Source of the DNA: Ectocarpus siliculosus
Taxonomy: Eukaryota > Sar > Phaeophyceae > Ectocarpales > Ectocarpaceae
DNA length: 10,094 bases
Direction: 5' to 3'
Assembly (NCBI GenBank): GCA_000310025.1
Contig: FN649727.1
Coordinates: 2,829,283 to 2,839,376, forward strand
In this document: in pieces, positions 1 to 9,389 of the stretch
Position numbering within the stretch: position 1 is the stretch's first letter
Layout of the letters: every line of letters begins with the position of its first letter
The notes under the pieces: model-generated
Databases searched by the model: none
What the model was told of the DNA's origin: nothing
The model's input: only the letters and a program-made list of their open reading frames with translations
Program-made: the position numbers and the translations under genes

Positions 1-50
1 TCCCCGGGGGGGGATTTTTGACCAAATCCCCGGGGTTTCGACATGTGTTG

Positions 51-88
51 GCGCGCTATTTTCAGCGCGCGTACACGCGCGCGCGCAC
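51..88. repeat. Hairpin plus alternating purine-pyrimidine (Z-DNA-prone) tract
   Basis: GCGCGCT at 51-57 and AGCGCGC at 64-70 form a perfect 7-bp stem with a 6-base loop. From 65 to 88 every step alternates purine and pyrimidine (mostly GC, some GT/AC), a composition prone to Z-DNA. Whether it does anything in vivo is unknown. Confidence 0.6.
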
Positions 89-382
89 GGGATCCCACGC
101 AGAGCTAGTGGAAATTATGAAATTATGGAACACCCCACGGTTACGCGTAAATCTTGGTCACGATGGGGGGAGGATATAGCATGACCATGCTAAAGTGTTT
201 ATGGCTTTTAGAATGCGACACGAAAGCCTACACAATGGACACACTAATTCCTACACAATAGACTGCTGCAAGTGAGCTGCGCAATGTGGCCATCCTGCGT
301 TGCAATCTTGGCCCGGGGGATGGCGGGGGGGCGGCGGGGGTTTCCATAATTTCCATATGGAGGGGCCCCTTGAGCGCACCCT

Positions 383-498
383 CCGTGCGACTCGCCGAAT
401 AACTCACGGTTCTTCACGCTTGGTGATGTGAGAGCCTGGTCCATGCGACTCTTCGAATGCCCGACGGCGCTTCGCGCTTGGTGATGTGAGAGCCTGGT
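383..498. repeat. 58-bp direct tandem duplication
   Basis: Bases 383-440 and 441-498 align end to end with 48 of 58 identical; the last 24 bases of each copy (from CGCTTGGTGATG on) are identical. On the minus strand each copy reads DQALTSPSxKxRxxFxESHG, in different frames because 58 is not a multiple of three. It could be a piece of a dispersed genomic repeat. Confidence 0.85.
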
Positions 499-646
499 CT
501 GGTGAAAACCGGGCGTGCTCCGTCCCGGCTTTGTAGGGATGCCAGGTCAATGGTCTAACGACTACGGCATGCACGGCTATGAGCACCAGCGCTCCTCCCC
601 TCTCTTCGATTTTCACCCCACACTGAGAAAACACACGCGAACACAC

Positions 647-1232
647 CTTGACGTAGCTCATGACCTGGTCTAGCGCCCCCGCGCTGCCGCCGCCGTCTCC
701 CTCCCCCGTCCCCGTTTCGTCCCCGGCAACGGCCTTGATATCTTTAGAACTCCCGTTCTTGCGGGTGGTGGTCGTCGTGGAGACGCCGAAAGCGATCTTC
801 AGGTCGCTCAACCAGTCCGTCGTTTCTCCTCCCGCCGCCGCCGCCGCCGCCGATGGTTTCTTCTTCGGCGAACCCAAGGAAGACTCCGGCAGGGTTATCG
901 ATAGCGAGTCCTTCGCCCGCCGCTCTTGCTTCGCGCTAGCGTCCGCGTCTCCACCTTTACCGTTCGCCTCCGCACTGTCCTTCTCCCCGGCCTTCTCGGT
1001 GATGCCGCCGCCGCCCCCGCCGCCGCCGCCGCGCTGGAGGGCCCGTGGTGACGGAGCGGTGGCCGTCATGGTTGTCGCCCTCCTTGCTCGCTTCGCCTTC
1101 GCCGAGGCGGCGGCGGCGGCCGCTGCCGCAGCGGCGGCCTCGTACTGCTTCTTGCTGTTGCTCCCCTTGACGCTACTGCTGTTGCTGGATGCCGCGGCCG
1201 TCACCCTGAACAGATTGTCGTCCTGCTGAAGC
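647..1232 (-). CDS. Exon 12: low-complexity insertion after CISQL, residues 568-763
   Basis: After GCGAGCAG at 1233 the frame continues [20 protein letters not shown], then a poly-Ala run (about residues 600-610), a basic AKAKRARR patch, a nine-residue Gly run, an acidic/Lys-rich stretch, a second Ala run and [18 protein letters not shown], ending [10 protein letters not shown]. The join CISQLA-R-LQQ suits the family. The chosen end is donor GTGTGT at 646; without it the frame runs on to a stop at about 404 as sequence that looks non-coding. Composition is strongly GC-rich with trinucleotide repeats. The exon is real by phase and position, but its 3' end is less certain. Confidence 0.82.
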
Positions 1233-2920
1233 CTGCTCGCGGTGTTTTGGAGCCTTGGCGTGTGTGTGTGTTGGGGGCGGCGAAGCGAGAGCGAGAGCGA
1301 AAAATTGGAAGCCCGGATAGGAGAAGGGCAAAACGAGAGAGCGCCCACATAGCATATATTCTTTGTCCAGATAAAGGTTAATCGCGAAAAGCGGGGAGGC
1401 TTACGTTAGAGGGACAACACGAGGATATGGCAGGCAGCTCGGAAAAAAGATCTACCGTGCCACGCGATCGCAGACATTTCCGCAGACACCATCCACCGAA
1501 TACACATACCACATGTACCCTCACCCATCCTATACATGAGCTGGCAACTGGAATTAACACCCCACCCAATGCCAGGCTAACACGGTCTCCCTTACATCAC
1601 TGTAGGTGGACTCTTACAACAAACTGTCAACATGTACAATTGAACGCGTATGCTCCGTGTTCCTTCCTACCAGGGTGCAACAACACAACGCCCACCAAAC
1701 AATATAGCATCACAACATATTTCTCTACACCTTCCCAGCATAACATGTAATAGTCCGATGCACAAGATGGACACCGAGCTATCTTGTAGTCTGTTTGTTA
1801 CCCACAGGGGAGATACCGCTGTATGCTGCTTGGGGAACAGTAGAAAAACAGGTAGTGCTCCGCGAACGCTATGAACTCATGACCAATCCTAGACCATTTT
1901 CTAAGGATAGATATGGATTCATTGTCACAAAACAAGAAGAAAAAAACAAACAAAATAGGGCAGGAAGATCGAAGAGGTCATGTGTGCATGTAACATGGGG
2001 GGCTGACGCGCGCGAGGAAAGTCGTTTTGTTCCGCTGTTTTCTGCGTCCAGCAAATAAATCCCTGAAGAGGGGGAATGTGGACGGAGAAAGCATGCGCAC
2101 GCTGGTTTTGATAGATGCCCGTACCCATCGCAAAGCCGCGAAGACAAACCCTTGGGGAAAAACAAAAAAAAAACGTATCGGAAAGGCGACGTAATAAAAG
2201 CGCGCGTTTCAAGAGCACGAGGGCAGTGACAAACGCGGCAGACCCAGCCATGCGACTCCTGCCGCCTACCTCGCGAGCTGAGAGATGCAGCGCAGCACCA
2301 ACCCCCAGCTCTCCTTGAGAAGGTTGCCCTCCGTCAAAGCCAGCGACAGCAGCACCTTCGCGCAGCGGACGTTCTTGTCCTTCATGTGGCGAGACGCGTC
2401 TAGGAGGGTGAACCGGACCAGCGCGTTAAGCAGCGTCTCGCGGGCGACCTTAGGAGCAAGGGTGACACGTGGGGGTCGGAAAAAAAGTGGGGGGGGGGGG
2501 GAGTTAGTCGGCACGTTTGGTAGGGATCGGAAGCATTGGGACAAGCTTCGCCATATTTGCCCTGCCCAAAACCAAAAAACACAATTAAAATAGTACTCTG
2601 TATACAACACCCCCATACAATATCAGCAGTAGTACTCACCGGCACGTCTAGCCCTCCCGCTATTCTCACTGCTTTCTTGACCCCGTCCAGGCACAGTTCG
2701 ATCAGCTCAGGGCTCTCCGAGGCTTCCAACACCTAACCGCACACACGCCGAGACACAGAAAAAGAGAGCAAATTTGAGACCGTGAGAGGGGAAGAGAGGG
2801 AGGGATGGAGCATGGCAGAGACAAGGAGGGTAGGAGAGTGGGGGGTGGGGGAGGCATGGAAGGCGAGGAGAGGGCGGGAGAATGAGAGAGACAAGGGCGG
2901 CAGGAGTATGGGGGGAGGCA

Positions 2921-2957
<37 letters not shown>

Positions 2958-5900
2958 GACTGGGTTGGTACATAAGCAACCAAAGCGCGCAAGAACTTAA
3001 GAGCAGAGGCAACGACAGCACCGAAGAGAGAGACGCTGGAGCAGACGATGTGCGTGGGACGGCCACGACCAATCACTGGTGCCCCCCTTTACCGGTCAAC
3101 TCAACTACACACTCGATAACGACAACGTACGGGGGGTAGCATGTGTGACCGCGAGTGATGCATCAAACACACCAGAATAAAAGGGACGAACAAACCACGC
3201 TTCACACATACACACACAGAGGCAACACCTCTATGTTCTACAACCTGGCCAATGCGCGTCATCCATCGACCACGTTGTTCTTATTAGTGCAGTCGGGTGC
3301 CCTCTTTGCGCGGGCCACATAGATGCTTGGCACATGTACCCCAACCGTCGAGGGCACCACGCAACGCTACCATTAACGAAAGGGTAGTAACCTATCGTGA
3401 GCGAAAACTCGTGCCGCAGCACCCACCAAGCCACCCACCCACCTCGCTGAAGACGGACACGAGCGGACCCCAGGTGATCTCGTGCATGAGCCGCACGTGC
3501 TCCGCGATGTCCTGGGATATCCACCCGCTGTCCCCTTCCCCCCTGCCCTCCATGGAGAGGTGCGTGTAGCTGGTCGGGGTTGACGAGCTGTGGCCCCTCT
3601 GTCTCGTTAGTAGCGCCCGAGAGGACTGATGGTCACCACCATCATCATCATCATCGCCATGTATATGTTGTCGTGGTTTGGTTCGGGGAGAGAAAAACGT
3701 AGCCAGGCCGGTGGTCGCAGCGTGGTTCGTCGGTTCATCCAGTGGTGTGACGAGGAAGGGTCAGGAGGAGAGAGAGGGGGGGAGGGCAGCACAGCGACGA
3801 GAGAGGAATGAAGGGAGCGGTCAGCAACCCGGAGACCTCCACCTGTCCCAAGAAAATCAAACGAATGCCACAATTTGGAGCGTTCAGGGGTACTCTCCCC
3901 AAGGCGGCACCGTAATTAAGACATCACCAGCACGGCCAACATGTCAACATCACAACGCCCTCGCTCTGCCTACACAGAACACCACCCAGCGGCAACGCCA
4001 CAAGCCTCACGAAAAACCCATGAAGCTTCACATCAACACCGTGAAAAGAGCAATGAGCGCCAAAAAAACATCGGACGTTTCTCCATCCTCGTCCCAAAAT
4101 GAACGACGAACGGCGCATGGTCAAGCGGCCAAACACAAGCAGAACCGAGGACCACGCGCCCCTCCCCCCCCCCCCGCAACAGCCCGAAACGAAATTACCG
4201 TGAGCATCTCCTGCCGTTCGCGATCGTGCTCGGCAAGCTTCCTCAAGCTCTGCGCCGAGGCGGCGAAGGGCAGAAGCTCCTGCAGGCTGGTGGTCGCCGA
4301 CGACCCTCCCCCCTCCGCCTTACGTCGGAGTTGGTCGTCCTCCTGATGTATGGTGATTCATACACAACAGACGCGCGCGCGGGGGCAGCAAGGTCCCACT
4401 TTAAGCGCAGCGTGTGGTGTGTCGCTGTGTCAGGCCCCTCAATTCTTCGTCTATCGAGCACACAGCCGCAATACGCCTCGAGTCGGGGGGTGATGCGTGT
4501 ACCATTGGTACATGGATCTGGCGGACGAGAAAACCTTGGGGGTGGAAAGAGCACAAACCGGTCCCCGAATTCGCAACACCACCGCCTCGGTGGGCGGGGG
4601 AACTCTTCAGCTGTAAATCAATGCGTTGTCTTTTCTGACAAAACAACAGCAGGAACTAGCTAAATCCCATCTGCGATACCACCTGACAGAGCTTGTGCCG
4701 CCCTCACCTTAAGGGATATCGGAGAGCGTTCGATGCGGTCGAACACACCGCCGAGGAACTCGTCCGGGAGTGACTTGCCCTGGTCGATGCCTCTGTTGTT
4801 GCGAATGAAGCCCTCTGTGCGCGCGTGCGCGTGATGTGTTGCCGTCGTGTGTCGACATGGAAGCAGGGGGCCGTAGAACGGTCGGGGGTCAGCACCATCA
4901 CCGCCACCACCACCACCACCACCAGTGGGAAGCGTGAGTTTAGGTACAGAACAAACAAAGGCACGTGCATACAAATAAAAGACAGCACAGACAAATAAGC
5001 GAAACAAAAAAAAAAGGGCTTCTATTTAGCAGCCAACCAACCAGACGAGGAGACAACGAACCTTTGGTCATGCGCTTGGCGTCCGGGATGCTTGGATTGT
5101 GAAGGTCGGTGTTGAGCATGACGATGCTGAAAGCAAGAATGAACGCCGTGTCGGGATTCGGGAAAACCGACGCGTTCTGTTTCGACCCGACGGAAGCAAC
5201 CGCACAGACGCAAACAAGTTAGCCGGATAGGGGCAGCGAAAATCGTCAGCGAGCGAGCGAGAGACAGATAGAAGAGAGGGGGGGAGAGACATAGGTGCGT
5301 CTGAGACAAGGACGAGATAACTACGAACCATATGATGGGGAGGGCGGGCGGGGCGTGCAGCAGTACTTGTTTATTTTGGCTTGGACTGAAATAAACGAGG
5401 CTCGCGACAGAGACGAACGCACGGACGGCCAGACCCAGACAACCGGTATGTGGGCGTACTCACTGCCCCGGGCGTGGCTGGTACAATACGCGATTGCCAG
5501 ACCCGCCCACCCCTTGTAGAGCGTTTTGGTCAAAGCAGGTTATTGGGGAGGGGGGGGGGGGGGGATACATGTACACGACGCGCCCGCCTGGACAAGCAGC
5601 TAGCTTGAACGGCACGGTCGAACGCGCTGTTCCCTGTCCCCTGGTATCGCACCCTCTCGCCCTGCGCCGGGTTAGGGCGAGTCGGAGCAGAGGCCGAGCC
5701 ACACCGTGCTCCTGGACGGGCATGTAATTTTTCCACGGCAGACGCCCCCCCTCCGGTGGAGGATGCTTCGGCCAACCCGCTCACCCAAAGGTTAACCAGC
5801 CTTTCCCTCAACGGAGGTGACTAGAGACACGCGGGTCAAAACCTTCAAAACAAAGACAGCACCTCATGCATTGGAAGACTTGTAGCGGCAACCTGCACAG

Positions 5901-8900
5901 CTCTCTGCGGTACAGGCGACGAGAAAAGCCCTGCCCCTGAGCCAACACACCCGGCCATGGTATGTAGGAGCGGTACGATACATAACGACGCTCCCGTTGT
6001 AGAGGAAGAATTCGATTTGTGCAGGCACGGCCTCTCACTATCGGAACACAATCCATCACTACAAAACACTCGCCGCTGTAGCTACCTAGAGGGCGATGCG
6101 TAAACAGGGGGTGCCAATGAGATTAGCTATCATAGTGTTGTACCTGTAGGCAGAACCGCTCGGCGAATTTCTCCATCATGCGGTCGATCTTCTGAGCTTC
6201 CCCGGGCAGCCGGAACCCGCTGAGAAAATGGCGAATCGCTTCGTCAAACTCCATGTCCGTGAAGTCGATCCTGTAGTGATTTACCCCGTACGGCCCGAGA
6301 CGCACGAACCCATATTGCACCGACAAGACCAACCAACCAACCAACCACACGTGAGATGAGGGCAAGGATGGTTTTGACGATTTACGGCAGCAGACACCCC
6401 GCCGGAGTCCCTCGTGCACCTTGACTTGGAGATACAGACACTTGGCGTGTGCTAGAATACATGGGACAAACGCTCACACACAACAAGGTGCAAAAGTGCC
6501 TCGTTGTAAGGGGAACACCCAAGACCGGGGGTTATCACGCTTTCCTGCCGGCGGAAAACACGATATGGCAACCACCTGGAACAGTTTGAGCGCAAAGCTG
6601 CTGCTCTTTCGCGTGAAAATAAAACAAAATGACCGCCCCTTTCGGCCTTGGATCGGACTTCGGTACAGCAGTAGAGGGCCAAAATACCCGAAAAGCGGTT
6701 TGAATAGGTGCGGTAGTCGACGCGACCCACGACGTAGAACCGACGGCACATGTATGTCGAGCGACAAAAACGACAGAAAAAAATGTTTCCATGATAGTGC
6801 GGAACATGGCGCTCTCACCCGTCCACGTAAGCGTGCAGCACCTTGACGCAAAAGCCGCCCATGTGGTCCGCGCCTCTGCCCATGAACTCACCGATCTGCG
6901 AGAGAACGAGACCTCGGTGTCAGTGACGTCACCTGAGACGCCTCCAACCATCTTCTCCCTCTCAATTGTCAAGTCTATCGCACAGCTAGCTTGTCTGTCC
7001 GGTTATTCAACCCATGTGCTACCCTCACCGCTCACTACTATAGCCGTGGTTGGTGTCACGCAGCTACCTACGGCAGAGGTCCCTGATTATTGCCGGTATG
7101 TGCCCGGAAAATTCATCGGCACCATACCGGGCACCTGCACTATTCAAACTATTGAGAAATAACTTGGAAATTCAGTGTGTGCCCGCCGAAAACACCAGCG
7201 CTACTATACCGGGCACTTGCACTATTCAACCGGCACTAAACAGGGCCCCCCACTGTACCAGTTTTTGCGGGCACCAAAGACCGCGGCCTTGTCTTCCAGT
7301 TCAACACCATTCTTCCGACTCTTACTACTGCGTAAAGTACAACACGCAACGTTGTCTGTCTTGGTAGTGATCATTGTGTCAAACAAAACCCCTCAGTCTC
7401 CCGCTACACAGCAGTACCACCCTCCGCCGCCTTCACCGACCACGAAACTGTTAGGCATGTAGTCGCGTGCTGCGACAGCTTACCTCCGTCTTGTCGAGGC
7501 GATCGGCCTGGGCCCGCAGGAACGCTGCTACAGACGCGGGGTCCTTGCTGTCCAGGTGGCCTTTCGAGTGCTTCGTTTCATAGAGCCACCAGGCCAACAC
7601 ACAGACAAAAAAAAAGACGGGGCGAAAACAGCGTGTGTATGAACGAGATGTGAATGGGGGTTCTGGCCACGCACGAGAACGCAACGACAGATGAGGGGGC
7701 AACGGCGAAAAGGAGGCGCGGTTTTTGTTCGTGGGGGCCGACGCAGCAGCATATCCATTCCCCCTGGCACACCGGTGGGATCGAAATGTACGAGGACAGG
7801 CGAAAAATCACCACGTTTGTCGGAGGCATGGGGGGGAGAGGGTGGTACGTACGAGTTATCCCGGAAGTACGTCACCCCTAACGCTAACCCTAACCCTAAC
7901 ACATCGGAACACGGTCGCTGCTTTGTGCACAACGCTTGACGTGTGAAAAGGCCCATTGCGACCTGGCACTTTTCGACACGATTTACTGTACCACGCCACA
8001 GCTACTGGTACATGATTAACGTAATGGCATAAAAACAAAATAAATTTATGGGCGGTACAAACAACAGTAACGCACCCCAGGCAGTGAGCGACATACTCAC
8101 CAAGACACTTCAGCGGCGACCCATGCACATCTATCCATCCATCCATCTATCCACCACTCACAAGGTAGGCCAAGCCATCTTTGGGCTTCAAGTTGAACTT
8201 GACGATGCCGGCCTCGATCTCGCCCTGCACGCGCCTCTTGGTGTCGAACGCGTGCATGGCCTCCACCTTCGTTTCCGTTGATGCAAAGCACGAAAGCCAC
8301 AAGAGAATCAACAGAAAACAAACGGCAACAGCGGCAACGATGAGACGCGCACACAACAATGACGATGGCAAAACGCATACAGCACTGGCACATTGTGCCT
8401 TTGCATGCCGAGGTGTCGTCGGTGAAACATTGTGTATTGAATCACATCACAGCGGTTCCATCGTGCATGCAGCCGACAACCCCCCACAAAAAACGCTGCT
8501 TTACCCTCCCGCGCCTCAAAACCATTGCGTACGACAACTGTCCATCGAAACAACGAACGAACTACCCCCCCCAAGGACGGGCGCTGGTACCAGCACGGGA
8601 CGTCTTCGGCCCCACCGAAAGCGGAAGAGCAGCAAACGGTCTCAAAAGGTTACCCAACAGCAAGCACCAAACAAATCACAACACCGACATATACTATCCC
8701 CCCTGGTTTTCTACTCCACCGCATGCCCCGTACGCCGCAAAATGCTAATACTAAAAAAATCATGAGAACCCTCTAGAAAGAGACGGGATGGAGAAACAAA
8801 CAAAAGTGAACACGAACATGCACTTCTGTGTGACCACGGGTTGGAGTAAACGGCGCAAGTACTGTGAGCGCTTATTCGAAGCGAAAATACAACAACAAAA

Positions 8901-9351
8901 AACAAACATCGCCAATTTCTCCCGGACTCCTGTCTGTGGATAGAGAGATGGATCCGTTGTGCTACGGTAAGAAAAAGAAAAAAATCCAACCCACCTGTGC
9001 GCTGTCGAACCGAAAGCTCCCCCTGTCTCTGCCAGGCCCCTCGTCCTCGAACCCCTCCGCCGCGGTCGCTCTGAAGCCCCCGTCTGCCCCTCCAAGCGAG
9101 TAGCCCCGTTGGAGGGCGTGCTTCGCTCTCTGCGCGCCGCCGCTCCACGTGCTAGAGAGCGGGAGCGGGCCGGACAGCGGCAGCGGCGACAAGGCCGGCG
9201 ACGACGGCACCGGAGTAGTATCGACTGACCTCTCTTCGTCTGCTCCCCCTTCGTCTTCTTCCCCTTCGATCGTCACCTGTAAACCTCCGCTACCGCCGCC
9301 GCCTTCGCCAAGCACCGGCAGTTCCGAAGGGGCCGTCGTCGAGAGGGGCAC

Positions 9352-9389
<38 letters not shown>

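Larger units (their letters stand above)
1..646 (-). other. Start of intron 12 (3' side beyond the window); no gene seen
   Basis: Donor GTGTGT at 641-646 begins the intron. No exon resembling the later BIG regions (HDS2-HDS4) can be read on the minus strand here. The stretch holds a 58-bp tandem duplication (383-498), a hairpin and alternating purine-pyrimidine tract (51-88), and a GC-homopolymer left edge. Confidence 0.6.

Noticed and set aside
660-1229. Plus-strand ORF of 189 codons
   Set aside because: It is the antisense shadow of exon 12; its Ala/Pro/Leu runs are the complement of the coding trinucleotide repeats, and no domain is visible.
2702-3076. Minus-strand Leu/Ser/Pro-rich ORFs suggesting membrane or signal segments
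   Set aside because: They result from the homopyrimidine sense strand of intron 9 (CTCTCT reads as Leu-Ser) and overlap exon 10 in another frame.
3678-4346. Plus-strand ORF of 222 codons
   Set aside because: It runs across intron 8 and the antisense of exon 8 and has no motif; stop-free by chance in GC-rich DNA.
5460-5545. Possible exon encoding [16 protein letters not shown] inside intron 5
   Set aside because: Exons 5 and 6 already join at FCLQ/NASVF exactly as the Sec7 family expects, leaving no room for extra residues.
7050-7462. CRISPR-like repeat array around the 24-base repeats
   Set aside because: Only two copies with diverged flanks, in a eukaryotic intron; no array structure.
7876-7899. 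True chromosome end
   Set aside because: Only four units, flanked on both sides by exons of the same gene.
8181-8765. Plus-strand ORF of 194 codons
   Set aside because: It begins opposite exon 2 and covers intron 1; composition is unstructured and no family is recognisable.
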